From positions 47,194 to 111,193 of the forward strand of contig CAMLLU010000013.1 in NCBI GenBank assembly GCA_946480925.1: 64,000 nucleotides of DNA. The letters are read 5' to 3'. Each line of letters begins with the position of its first letter. Positions within the stretch are counted from its first letter, which is position 1. A program made the position numbers and the translations under genes. Of the stretch, positions 35,243 through 43,587 are shown piece by piece. This DNA is from an uncultured Rivibacter sp. (GTDB taxonomy: Bacteria; Pseudomonadota; Gammaproteobacteria; Burkholderiales; Burkholderiaceae). The notes below the pieces were generated by a model. It ran no database searches, was not told the DNA's origin, and was given only the letters and a program-made list of their open reading frames with translations.

Positions 35243-36448
35243 TCACTTCCAGAGCGCGCACTTGGTTTCGGCCTTGGTGGTCCAGGCCTCTTCGCCCTTG
35301 AAGGTGTGCACCACGTTGTAGTAGTCCCACGGCTCGGTGGACTGCGCGGGGGTCTTCACCTGCATCAGGTACATGTCGTGCACCATGCGGCCGTCGGCGC
35401 GGATGAAGCCGTTCTTGGCGAAGACGTCGTTGACCTTGGTCTTGCGCAGCTGCTCGAGCACCTTGTCGGCGTCATCGGTCTTGGCCGCCTTCACCGCGTT
35501 GAGGTAGCTGAGCGTGGCCGAATAGTCGCCGGCCTGCAGCGACGAGGGCATGCGCTTGATCTTCTCGAAGAACTTGCGGCTCCACGCGCGCGTCTCGGCG
35601 TTCTGGTTCCAGTACCAGCTGTCGGTGAGGTACATGCCCTGCGTGGTCTTCAGGCCCAGCGAGTGGATGTCGTTGATGAACACCAGCAGGCCTGCGAGCT
35701 TCATGCTCTGCGTGATGCCGAACTCGTTGGCGGCCTTGATGGAGTTGATGGTGTCGCCGCCCGCGTTGGCCAGACCCAGGATCTGCGCCTTGCTCGACTG
35801 CGCCTGCAGCAGGAACGAAGAGAAGTCGCTCGCCGACAGCGGGTGCTTCACCGTGCCCACCACCGTGCCGCCAGCGGCCTTCACCACGTTGGCCGTGTCG
35901 GACTGCAGCGCCGCGCCGAAGGCGTAGTCGGCCTGCAGGAAGTACCAGCTCTTGCCGCCGGCCTTCACCACCGCGTTGCCGGTGCCCTTGGCCAGTGCCA
36001 CGGTGTCGTAGGCCCAGTGCACGGTGTAGGGCGTGCACTGGTCGTTGGTGAGTGCCGAGGTGGCGGCACCCACGGCGATGAAGGGCTTCTTCTTTTCGGC
36101 AGCCACCTTGGCCATGGCCAGGCTGGTGCCGGAGTTGGTGCCGCCGATGAGCAGGTCCATGCCCTGCTGGTCGAACCATTCGCGCGCCTTGGCGGCGGCC
36201 ACGTCGGCCTTGTTCTGGTGGTCGGCCACCAGCAGCTCCACCTTCTTGCCGTTGATGGAGCCGCCCGCGTCGGCAATGGCCATCTTGATGGCCTCGGCGC
36301 CGGCCGGGCCGTCGATGTCGGAATACAGGCCCGACAGGTCGGTGATGAAGCCGATGCGGATCACGTCACCGGAGTATTGGGCTTGCGCCACCGATGCAGC
36401 AAACACAAGGCCGCAGGCAGCGGCAACCGATTTGAGTTTCAAGTTCAT
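35243..36448 (-). CDS. livK: Branched-chain amino acid ABC transporter substrate-binding protein LivK
   Basis: The protein has 401 residues, with a signal peptide MNLKLKSVAAACGLVFAASVAQA and the type-1 binding fold beginning YSGDVIRIGFITDLSGLYSDIDG. It has GGTNSGTSLAMAKVAAEKKKPF and the C-terminal DGRMVHDMYLMQVKTP seen in LivK-type receptors for amino acids, amides or aromatic acids. The ATG at 36448 has AAGGAGATGA. It sits in the middle of the operon rather than at an end. The exact ligand is not evident. Confidence 0.93.
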   Translation of the reverse strand: MNLKLKSVAAACGLVFAASVAQAQYSGDVIRIGFITDLSGLYSDIDGPAGAEAIKMAIADAGGSINGKKVELLVADHQNKADVAAAKAREWFDQQGMDLLIGGTNSGTSLAMAKVAAEKKKPFIAVGAATSALTNDQCTPYTVHWAYDTVALAKGTGNAVVKAGGKSWYFLQADYAFGAALQSDTANVVKAAGGTVVGTVKHPLSASDFSSFLLQAQSSKAQILGLANAGGDTINSIKAANEFGITQSMKLAGLLVFINDIHSLGLKTTQGMYLTDSWYWNQNAETRAWSRKFFEKIKRMPSSLQAGDYSATLSYLNAVKAAKTDDADKVLEQLRKTKVNDVFAKNGFIRADGRMVHDMYLMQVKTPAQSTEPWDYYNVVHTFKGEEAWTTKAETKCALWK

Positions 36449-36491
36449 CTCCTTGTGGGTGTCATCAATCAAGGGTGGGGACTTCGTGGGC

Positions 36492-37196
36492 TCACACCCC
36501 CAGCGTTTCCTGCAGCTGCTCCATGCGGGAGGGCAGCTCGGACTGGGTGAAGGACTGCGTGATGCAGCCGTGTTCCATGACAAGGAAGCGATCGGCCAGC
36601 GGCGCGGCGAAGCGGAAGTTCTGCTCGACCATCACGATGGTGTAGCCCTGGCGCCGCAGCGTGGTCACCGTTTCGGCCAGCTTCTGCACGATCACCGGTG
36701 CCAGGCCTTCGGAGATCTCGTCGAGCAGCAGCAGCTTGGCGCCGGTGCGCAGGATGCGCGCCACCGCCAGCATCTGCTGTTCACCGCCCGACAGTCGCGT
36801 GCCCTGGCTGGCAGCGCGCTCCTGCAGGTTCGGGAACATCGCGTAGATCTGCTCCACGCTCATGCCCCCTTCGGCCAGCTGGGGCGGCAGGAGCAGGTTC
36901 TCTTCGGCCGAAAGGCTCGAGAAGATGCCGCGCTCTTCCGGGCAGTAGCCCAGGCCAAGGCGGGCGATGCGGTGCGTGGGCAGGCCGATGGTTTCGGTGC
37001 CGCGCACGCGTACCGAGCCCTTGCGGCTGCCGGTGAGGCCCATGATGGCGCGCAGCGTGCTCGTGCGCCCGGCACCGTTACGGCCCAGCAGCGTGACGAC
37101 CTCGCCTTCTTCGACGTCGAAGTTCACGCCGTGCAGCACGTGCGATTCGCCGTACCAGGCATGCAGCTCGCGCACTTCGAGGAACTTCGTGCCCAT
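36492..37196 (-). CDS. livF: Branched-chain amino acid ABC transporter ATPase LivF (Walker A Lys replaced)
   Basis: The protein has 234 residues. The signature LSGGEQQMLAVARIL, Walker B LLLLDEISEGLAP and the switch His region are present. The Walker A reads GRNGAGRTS, with R44 (CGC codon) where nearly all ABC ATPases have Lys. This residue contacts the ATP phosphates, so LivF may be impaired or may rely on the LivG site; some related LivF proteins may share Arg. The ATG overlaps the livG stop by one base. Confidence 0.93.
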   Translation of the reverse strand: MGTKFLEVRELHAWYGESHVLHGVNFDVEEGEVVTLLGRNGAGRTSTLRAIMGLTGSRKGSVRVRGTETIGLPTHRIARLGLGYCPEERGIFSSLSAEENLLLPPQLAEGGMSVEQIYAMFPNLQERAASQGTRLSGGEQQMLAVARILRTGAKLLLLDEISEGLAPVIVQKLAETVTTLRRQGYTIVMVEQNFRFAAPLADRFLVMEHGCITQSFTQSELPSRMEQLQETLGV

Positions 37197-37993
37197 CAAT
37201 GTGATCCTTGGAGCTCGTTGTGGGCCGTGCCCATGTACGCCTCGATCACCGCCGGGTTGCGCGACACCTCCGCATAGCTGCCTTCGGCCAGCGTGGCGCC
37301 TCGCTGCAGCACGGTGATGCGGTCGGCGATGCTCGACACCACGCTCATGTTGTGCTCCACCATCAGCACGGTGCGGCCGGCCGACACCTTCTTGATGAGC
37401 TGGCGGATGCGGTCCACGTCTTCGGCCCCCATGCCCTGCGTGGGTTCGTCCAGCAGCATGAGCTCGGGCTCCATGGCCAGCGTGGTGGCGATCTCGAGCG
37501 CGCGCTTGCGACCGTAAGACAGGTTCACCGTCAGCTGGCCGGCATAGGCCTCCAGGTCCACCGCATGCAGCAGCTCCAGCACGCGATCGTTCAGCGTGTC
37601 GAGCGAGCGCTCAGGGCGCCAGAAGTGGAACGAGGTGCCGAGCTTGCGCTGCAAGGCCACGCGCACGTTTTCGAGCACCGAAAGATGGGGGAACACCGCC
37701 GAGATCTGGAACGAGCGGATCACGCCGCGCCGCGCGATGTGCGCCGGCTTCTCGCGCGTGATGTCGATGCCGTTGAAGACGATCTGCCCGGCCGTGGGCG
37801 TGAGGAACTTCGTCAGCAGGTTGAAGCAGGTGGTCTTGCCCGCGCCATTGGGGCCGATGAGCGCATGGATGCTGCCGCGCGCCACGCGCAGGTTCACCTT
37901 GTTGACCGCGACAAAGCCCTTGAACTCCTTGGTCAGGTCATGCGTTTCGAGAATCGCCGACCCGCCTTGCGTTGCGTGATGCTCGTTCGCCAC
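37196..37993 (-). CDS. livG: Branched-chain amino acid ABC transporter ATPase LivG
   Basis: The protein has about 265 residues from a GTG at 37993, which precedes the first domain strand (ILETHDLTKEFKGFVAV). Walker A GPNGAGKTT is intact. LSYGRKRALEIATTLA is the signature, with LLLDEPTQGMGAEDV as Walker B. No ATG is available before the domain; a TTG at 38050 would extend it. It is the first gene of the livGFKHM operon. Confidence 0.93.
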   Translation of the reverse strand: MANEHHATQGGSAILETHDLTKEFKGFVAVNKVNLRVARGSIHALIGPNGAGKTTCFNLLTKFLTPTAGQIVFNGIDITREKPAHIARRGVIRSFQISAVFPHLSVLENVRVALQRKLGTSFHFWRPERSLDTLNDRVLELLHAVDLEAYAGQLTVNLSYGRKRALEIATTLAMEPELMLLDEPTQGMGAEDVDRIRQLIKKVSAGRTVLMVEHNMSVVSSIADRITVLQRGATLAEGSYAEVSRNPAVIEAYMGTAHNELQGSH

Positions 37994-38074
37994 AGATCCG
38001 TGCCTCGTGGTGAAAGGCGCAAGCGTAGGCAGGGTGTGCAAGCGCAGCAATAGGCACGATCACGCAAGGGTTGA

Positions 38075-38122
38075 CCCGTCAGTGATCTGACTTACTGGGG
38101 TAACTGCTGAGGAACTGACGGG
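38075..38122. repeat. Inverted repeat ahead of the liv operon
   Basis: CCCGTCAGT (38075-38083) and ACTGACGGG (38114-38122) form a perfect 9-bp inverted pair about 30 bp apart, 82-130 bp upstream of livG. It could be an operator or a leader stem. The 210 bp between livG and tai4 hold nothing else recognisable. Confidence 0.4.
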
Positions 38123-38207
38123 CTTTTCGGCACGGCATCGAAAGCCTTGGGGTCACGCAGGCCTGCCTTGTGGCCGCCGAACAGTGGTCTCCGATGTGGG
38201 CGTGCCG

Positions 38208-38606
38208 CTATCTCTTGCTGGCCCACTTGGTGGCCACACGGTCCAGTTCTTTACTGTGGAAGAGGTCAATACATTTCATCGTGTTGAACTCGGCTTGGGT
38301 TTCGTGGCCGCCGTACTTCATGCTGACGTACTTGTTGACGAGTGCCCTGAGTTCGTCATAAGCCTCTGGAGGTTGCTTGCCGTATTCCAGATAGGCGCTT
38401 GCGGTTGCACTGGCGTCCGTTTTCGCGGCGTCGTCCGGAGAAATCCTGGCGAGACAAATCGTCAGGGCCCAATTCTTGAGCAGCGTTTTTGGGGAGTACG
38501 TGTATATCGGCAGCTCTTTAGAGTCTGGTGTGGCTTGCGAGGAGCCCCAAGCTCCCAGCAAGGCGGTGCACACCACGGCGGCGGTAGCCCTCAACGCAAC
38601 ACCCAT
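38208..38606 (-). CDS. tai4: Tai4-family T6SS amidase immunity protein
   Basis: The protein has 132 residues, with a signal peptide (MGVALRATAAVVCTALLGAWG) for the periplasm. The segments LLKNWALTICLARI, ASAYLEYGKQPPEAYDELRALVNKYV and FNTMKCIDLFHSKELDRV match Tai4. Tai4 dimers plug the active site of Tae4 to protect the cell from its own and neighbours' amidase. The start overlaps the last 16 bp of tae4, as expected of an effector-immunity pair. Confidence 0.9.
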   Translation of the reverse strand: MGVALRATAAVVCTALLGAWGSSQATPDSKELPIYTYSPKTLLKNWALTICLARISPDDAAKTDASATASAYLEYGKQPPEAYDELRALVNKYVSMKYGGHETQAEFNTMKCIDLFHSKELDRVATKWASKR

Positions 38607-39091
38607 ATCGAAGCAGTCTCCGGAACGAAAGGCCCGTTGTCGGGGTTGTGGAGCAAATGACAGCTGTCCGAACAATGGGTGCCATCCCACAGGGTCACGT
38701 GGCCGCCAGCGTTGCTCCAGCCGTGTCCTCTGACCACGATGATCCCCTTCATGCCGGCAAAGTCGGATTCCTGAGGGGATCTCACCACCTTGTCGGGCTT
38801 TCCGAAAGCGTGCTCCATGTAGTCGAGCATGGCATTGACGCGATAGATGTACTGGTACCCATCTCCGCCGCTGACCATTGGGTACCGGGAACTCTTTGGA
38901 ATTGCAAAGCCGGTGTAATTCAAGACATAGCTCATTCGGATGGGGCAGGCGTTCTCCCAGCGGCCCTCATCCTTGGGAGGTTCTATGTTTTTCTGAACGG
39001 CTCCCCCGATCTTCCTGCCCACCTCTGCCACCGGGAACCTGACTGCCATGAAGGCGGTCCAGGCGCCATTGAATGATGGTTTGTTCGCCAT
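38591..39091 (-). CDS. tae4: Tae4-family T6SS peptidoglycan amidase effector
   Basis: The protein has 166 residues. The NlpC/P60-like catalytic pair is visible: C49 in ENACPIRMSYVLNYTG and H131 in NAGGHVTLWDG. C140 and C144 correspond to the family's C-terminal cysteines. Tae4 cleaves the gamma-D-Glu-mDAP bond of peptide stems after delivery by the T6SS. The ATG has GGGAGAAC upstream. It is directly followed by its immunity gene; no structural T6SS gene is nearby, so it is an orphan effector locus relative to the 0-3 kb unit. Confidence 0.93.
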   Translation of the reverse strand: MANKPSFNGAWTAFMAVRFPVAEVGRKIGGAVQKNIEPPKDEGRWENACPIRMSYVLNYTGFAIPKSSRYPMVSGGDGYQYIYRVNAMLDYMEHAFGKPDKVVRSPQESDFAGMKGIIVVRGHGWSNAGGHVTLWDGTHCSDSCHLLHNPDNGPFVPETASIWVLR

Positions 39092-39167
39092 TGTTCTCCC
39101 TTTGAAGTCCGAGGCATTGTCTGCCCACTCGTCGCTGCCTGGCAGTCAGCAACTCGTCCTGCCTCGG

Positions 39168-41165
39168 CTATCTGGCGTTGAGCTTGCGCCACAACGTGGC
39201 GCGGCTGATGCCGAGCTGCCGGCAGGCGAGGGTGCGGTTGCCGTTGCAGGCGTCGAGCACTTCGAGTACGCGCTGGCGCTCGGCTGTCTTGCGTGCGGCG
39301 CTCAGCGATGCGGGGGCCGCAACCTCAGGTGTTGCAGTCGCGGGCGGCGGTGTTGCTGCCGCAAAGAGCTCGGGTGCGATGTCGCCCATCACGTGCAGCA
39401 GCGGCTCGCCTTGCAGCGGCGCCCCGGCGGCCAGGCGGCCGCTCGTGCTGTAGACCACCACGCGTTCGATGATGTTCTCCAGCTCGCGCACGTTGCCGGG
39501 CCAGTGGTAGTGCGGGGCGTGCGCCAGCAGCGTCTGCATCGCGGGTGCGGCGTGTGACACGTCGGCCTGCAGTCGCCGCGCCACCTTGTCGAGCAGGTGG
39601 GTGGCCAGCAGCGGCACGTCGTCGCGCCGCTCGCGCAGTGGCGGCAGGGCCAGCCTCAGGATGTTGAGCCGGTAGTAGAGGTCGCGGCGGAAGGCGCCGG
39701 CTTCCACCTGCGCCTGCAGGTCGCGGTGCGTGGCGGCGATCACGCGCACGTCCACCGGCATGGGCTCGGTGGAGCCGATGCGCAGGATCTCGCGTTCCTG
39801 CAGCACGCGCAGCAGCCGTGTCTGCAGCGGCACGGGCATCTCGCCCACTTCGTCGAGAAAGATGGTGCCGGTGTGCGCCGCTTCGAACAGGCCCGCCTTG
39901 CCGCCGCGCCGCGAGCCGGTGAAGGCGCCTTCTTCGTAGCCGAAGAGTTCGCTTTCGAGCAGCGACTCGGGGAAGGCTGCGCAGTTCACAGCCACGAAGG
40001 GCTGCTGGCGGCGCCGGCTGGCGCTGTGGATGCCTTGCGCGAGCAGCTCCTTGCCGGTGCCGCTTTCACCCGTGATGAGCACGGTGGCATCGCTGGCCGC
40101 GCAGGCCGCGGCCAAGGCCTTGGTGCGTTGGATGGCCGCACTGGCACCGATGATCTGCTCGAGCTCGTAGCGCGCGGTGGCACCGCCGCGCGGCCGGCGG
40201 CTGGCGCGCAGGCTGCGGTCCACGCGGTGGATGGCTGCCGGGTCCTGGCAGGTGAGCACCGCGCCGGTCTGCTGGCCCTGTTCGACGATGGGCATGCGGC
40301 TGGCCACCAGCGTGCGTGTGCCCAGGCGCTGCACCTGTTCCAGCTCGGCGCGCGCCTCGGCCAGCGTGGCACGCAAGCTGAGCTCGGGTGCCACGTCGGA
40401 CAGGCGCCGGCCCAGCAGCGCGGCAGCGCTGGCGCCCAGCAGCTGTTCCATCGCGGGGTTGAGGGTCTCGATGCATTCGTGCAGGTCCACCGCCACCACG
40501 CCGTCCTTCAGCTGCGCGAGGATGGTGTTGAGCCGCTCGCGCTTGGCCAGCTCGATGCGGGCCACGCGCGCGATCTCCACTGCGTCGTCGAGCGCTTCAC
40601 GCACGGCGTCTTGCGAATAAAGAAAGACGGCCGTCATGCCGGCTTCTTCGGCCAGGTCGGCCACGAGGCCCGGCGCCACCACCACCTCGATGCCGATGGC
40701 GCGCAGCTCGCGCACGCAGTCGCGAGCTTCTTCTTCGGTGCGGTAGCTGCGCTGCTCGACGCCGAGGCCGAAGCGTTCGTTGAATTGCTGCACCTCGGGC
40801 GACGGCTCGCCGTAGGCCACCATCGCAATGCGCGGCGAGATCGCACGGGCGCGGCCCAGCGCCCGCATCACGTCGTAGCCGCCCACCTTCACCAGCACCA
40901 CCGGCAGGTCGAGGTGCTGGCGCAGGAAGGCGCCGTTGGAGCCGGCCGACACCAGCACGTCGATGGGTTCGGCCGCCTGTCGCGCGCGCACCTCGGCCAC
41001 TGCGTCTTCGAAGCCCTTGTCCAGCACTTCCACGCGGGCACGGTCTGCGAATGCGGGCGCCAAGTCCTGCAGCAGGCCACGCAGGCGGTGCAGGCCCACG
41101 GCCACGATGCGGGGTTGGCGCAGCGGGTTGGCGTTGGTGCGAGGCTGCGGCAAAGTCGGTTTCAT
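39168..41165 (-). CDS. prpR: PrpR sigma-54-dependent activator of propionate catabolism
   Basis: The protein has 665 residues. An N-terminal PrpR sensor domain (about 20-200) is followed by a PAS-like region, an AAA+ domain (GESGTGKE Walker [11 protein letters not shown] sigma-54 contact loop, FLDEVGEMP Walker B) and a C-terminal Fis-type HTH ([20 protein letters not shown]). GAFTGS instead of GAFTGA is also found in E. coli PrpR. It is divergent from prpB, whose promoter is a clear -24/-12 element. The ligand is expected to be 2-methylcitrate. ATG at 41165; the longer frame to 41291 is leader. Confidence 0.95.
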   Translation of the reverse strand: MKPTLPQPRTNANPLRQPRIVAVGLHRLRGLLQDLAPAFADRARVEVLDKGFEDAVAEVRARQAAEPIDVLVSAGSNGAFLRQHLDLPVVLVKVGGYDVMRALGRARAISPRIAMVAYGEPSPEVQQFNERFGLGVEQRSYRTEEEARDCVRELRAIGIEVVVAPGLVADLAEEAGMTAVFLYSQDAVREALDDAVEIARVARIELAKRERLNTILAQLKDGVVAVDLHECIETLNPAMEQLLGASAAALLGRRLSDVAPELSLRATLAEARAELEQVQRLGTRTLVASRMPIVEQGQQTGAVLTCQDPAAIHRVDRSLRASRRPRGGATARYELEQIIGASAAIQRTKALAAACAASDATVLITGESGTGKELLAQGIHSASRRRQQPFVAVNCAAFPESLLESELFGYEEGAFTGSRRGGKAGLFEAAHTGTIFLDEVGEMPVPLQTRLLRVLQEREILRIGSTEPMPVDVRVIAATHRDLQAQVEAGAFRRDLYYRLNILRLALPPLRERRDDVPLLATHLLDKVARRLQADVSHAAPAMQTLLAHAPHYHWPGNVRELENIIERVVVYSTSGRLAAGAPLQGEPLLHVMGDIAPELFAAATPPPATATPEVAAPASLSAARKTAERQRVLEVLDACNGNRTLACRQLGISRATLWRKLNAR

Positions 41166-41213
41166 GGCGGTTTCAGGGTGTTTCACTGGTCGAGCCGGAA
41201 TTGAATCATGGGT

Positions 41214-41227
41214 TTTCAGGAGTGAAA
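41214..41227. promoter_or_regulatory. Inverted repeat TTTCA-N4-TGAAA, possible PrpR site
   Basis: The perfect 5-bp inverted repeat sits between prpR and the sigma-54 promoter, about 100 bp upstream of the -24 box, where a bacterial enhancer would lie. Another TTTCA-type half occurs near 41181 (GTTTCAC). The assignment to PrpR rests on position only. Confidence 0.4.
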
Positions 41228-41326
41228 CGATGTGCGGCCCGCAGGAACATTGGCCAAGCCACGGATGCAGCAGTTTTCCATTGCAAATCAACAGCTTGTA
41301 AGCAAGTCACCGGCTGCCGGGCGGCA

Positions 41327-41342
41327 TGGCACGCGCATTGCG
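41327..41342 (+). promoter_or_regulatory. Sigma-54 promoter of the prp operon
   Basis: TGGCAC-GCGCA-TTGCG matches the -24/-12 consensus fully at the conserved GG and GC, with the right spacing, 41 bp before the prpB ATG. Together with the divergent sigma-54 activator this makes propionate-inducible expression very likely. Confidence 0.88.
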
Positions 41343-41382
41343 CCAAGGTCGCCATCTGTTTCATGTCTAGAAGGAAACGAGC

Positions 41383-42270
41383 ATGACCACCCGTTCCTCC
41401 CCCGGCGCGCGCTTCCGTGCCGCGCTGCGCGAAGAGCAGCCGCTGCAAGTCATCGGCGCCATCAACGCCAACCATGCGCTGCTGGCGGAGCGCGCGGGCT
41501 ACCGCTCGATCTATCTCTCAGGCGGCGGCGTGGCGGCCGGCTCGCTGGGCATGCCCGACCTGGGCATCAACAACCTCGACGACGTGCTCACCGACATCCG
41601 CCGCATCACCGACGTGTGCGAGCTGCCGCTGATGGTGGACATCGACACCGGCTTCGGGCCGAGCGCCTTCAACATCGAGCGCACCGTCAAGAGCCTCATC
41701 AAGTTCGGCGCGGCGGCCTGCCACATCGAAGACCAGGTGGGCGCCAAGCGCTGCGGCCACCGCCCGGGCAAGGAGATCGTGTCGCAGCAGGAGATGGTCG
41801 ACCGGGTGAAGGCCGCGGCCGACGCGAAGACCGATGCGGACTTCTTCCTCATCGCGCGCACCGACGCCATCCAGATGGAAGGCGTGGACGCCGCCATCGA
41901 GCGCGCCATCGCCTGCGTGGAGGCGGGTGCCGACGGCATCTTTGCCGAAGCGGCCTACGACCTGCCGACGTATCGCAAGTTCGTGGACGCCGTGAAGGCG
42001 CCGGTGCTCGCCAACATCACCGAGTTCGGCAAAACACCTCTGTTCACTGTGGAGGAATTGAAGGGGGCGGGCGTCGCGATGGTGCTTTACCCTTTGAGCG
42101 CCTTCCGCGCGATGAACAAGGCCGCCGAAGCCGTGTACCAGGCGATCCGCCGCGACGGGCACCAGAAGAACGTGATCGACCTGATGCAAACGCGCGAGGA
42201 GCTGTACGACCGCATCGGTTATCTCGCTTACGAGCAGAAGTTGGACGCGCTGTTCGCGGCCAAGAAGTAA
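41383..42270 (+). CDS. prpB: 2-methylisocitrate lyase
   Basis: The protein has 295 residues, normal for PrpB. The isocitrate-lyase-superfamily signature KRCGH ([14 protein letters not shown]) with the catalytic Cys is present, as are [14 protein letters not shown] and DIDTGFG. It splits 2-methylisocitrate into pyruvate and succinate, the last step of the methylcitrate cycle in the cytoplasm. The ATG has AGAAGGAAACGAGC. It is first in prpB-prpC-acnD-prpF, behind the sigma-54 promoter. Confidence 0.97.
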   Translation: MTTRSSPGARFRAALREEQPLQVIGAINANHALLAERAGYRSIYLSGGGVAAGSLGMPDLGINNLDDVLTDIRRITDVCELPLMVDIDTGFGPSAFNIERTVKSLIKFGAAACHIEDQVGAKRCGHRPGKEIVSQQEMVDRVKAAADAKTDADFFLIARTDAIQMEGVDAAIERAIACVEAGADGIFAEAAYDLPTYRKFVDAVKAPVLANITEFGKTPLFTVEELKGAGVAMVLYPLSAFRAMNKAAEAVYQAIRRDGHQKNVIDLMQTREELYDRIGYLAYEQKLDALFAAKK

Positions 42271-42289
42271 TCCGAGGAGCACTCACACC

Positions 42290-43447
42290 ATGAGCGATAC
42301 CGCCACCACGACCGCCTTCAAGCCCAAGAAATCCGTCGCCCTCTCGGGCACCGCCGCCGGCAACACCGCGCTGTGCACCGTGGGCCGCACCGGCAACGAC
42401 CTGCACTACCGCGGCTACGACATCCTCGACGTGGCCACCGCCTGCGAGTTCGAAGAGATCGCCCACCTGCTGGTGCACGGCAAGCTTCCCAATGGGGCCG
42501 AGCTCGCCGCCTACAAGCGCAAGCTCAAGGCCCTGCGGGGTGTACCCGCGGCCGTGAAGGCCGCGCTGGAGCAACTGCCGCCCTCGGCCCACCCGATGGA
42601 CGTGATGCGCACCGCCGTCTCCACGCTCGGCTGCCTGAGCCCCGAGAAGGACGACCACAACCACCCCGGCGCGCGCGACATCGCCGACAAGCTGATGGCC
42701 TCGCTGGGCTCGATGCTGCTGTACTGGTACCACTTCAGCCACAACGGCAAACGCATCGACGTGGAGACCGACGACGACTCCATCGGCGGCCATTTCCTGC
42801 ACCTGCTGCACGGTAGGAAGCCCAGCGACCTGTGGGTGCGCGCGATGCACACCTCGCTCATCCTCTATGCGGAGCACGAGTTCAACGCTTCCACCTTCAC
42901 CGGCCGCGTGATCGCCGGCACCGGCTCCGACATGTATTCGGCCGTCGCCGGCGCCATCGGCGCGCTGCGCGGCCCCAAGCACGGGGGCGCCAACGAGGTG
43001 GCCTTCGAGATCCAGAAGCGCTACGACAACCCCGACGAAGCCGAGGCCGACATCCGCGCGCGCGTCGAGCGCAAGGAGGTGGTCATCGGCTTCGGCCACC
43101 CGGTCTACACCGTGAGCGACCCGCGCAACAAGGTCATCAAGGAAGTGGCGCGCGAGCTGAGTGCCGATGCGAAGAACATGAAGATGTTCGACATCGCCGA
43201 GCGGCTGGAGTCGGTGATGTGGGAGATCAAGAAGATGTTCCCCAACCTTGATTGGTTCTCGGCGGTGAGCTATCACATGATGGGTGTGCCCACGGCGATG
43301 TTCACGCCGCTGTTCGTGATCTCGCGCACCAGCGGCTGGAGCGCGCACGTGATCGAGCAGCGCATCGACGGCAAGATCATCCGCCCGAGCGCCAACTACA
43401 CCGGCCCCGAAGACCTGAAGTTCGTGCCGTTGAAAGACCGGACCTGA
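42290..43447 (+). CDS. prpC: 2-methylcitrate synthase
   Basis: The protein has 385 residues of the citrate synthase fold, with the active-site stretches [13 protein letters not shown] and [14 protein letters not shown]. The short length and the Asn-Glu-Val after the His fit PrpC rather than hexameric GltA. It condenses propionyl-CoA with oxaloacetate. It follows prpB by 19 bp with GAGGAG. A palindromic repeat element lies between it and acnD. Confidence 0.96.
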   Translation: MSDTATTTAFKPKKSVALSGTAAGNTALCTVGRTGNDLHYRGYDILDVATACEFEEIAHLLVHGKLPNGAELAAYKRKLKALRGVPAAVKAALEQLPPSAHPMDVMRTAVSTLGCLSPEKDDHNHPGARDIADKLMASLGSMLLYWYHFSHNGKRIDVETDDDSIGGHFLHLLHGRKPSDLWVRAMHTSLILYAEHEFNASTFTGRVIAGTGSDMYSAVAGAIGALRGPKHGGANEVAFEIQKRYDNPDEAEADIRARVERKEVVIGFGHPVYTVSDPRNKVIKEVARELSADAKNMKMFDIAERLESVMWEIKKMFPNLDWFSAVSYHMMGVPTAMFTPLFVISRTSGWSAHVIEQRIDGKIIRPSANYTGPEDLKFVPLKDRT

Positions 43448-43453
43448 ACACAC

Positions 43454-43540
43454 TCACCACGGAGGCGCAGAGGACGCGGAGATGCGCAGAGAAGACAAGA
43501 CTCCGTGGTCCTCGGCGTTCTCAGCGCCTGCGCGGTGAGG
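43454..43540. repeat. Dispersed palindromic repeat, copy A
   Basis: An imperfect inverted repeat rich in GGAGGCGCAGAGGACGC-type sequence, opening with tCACCACGGAGG and closing with a complementary GCGGTGAGG. Related copies are at 51251-51347 and 54097-54187. It fills the prpC-acnD gap and would form a long hairpin in the operon mRNA. Confidence 0.75.
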
Positions 43541-43587
43541 CATTTCGGCAGCCGGGCCCAACACCAGTAATCAGCCAGAGACCCACG

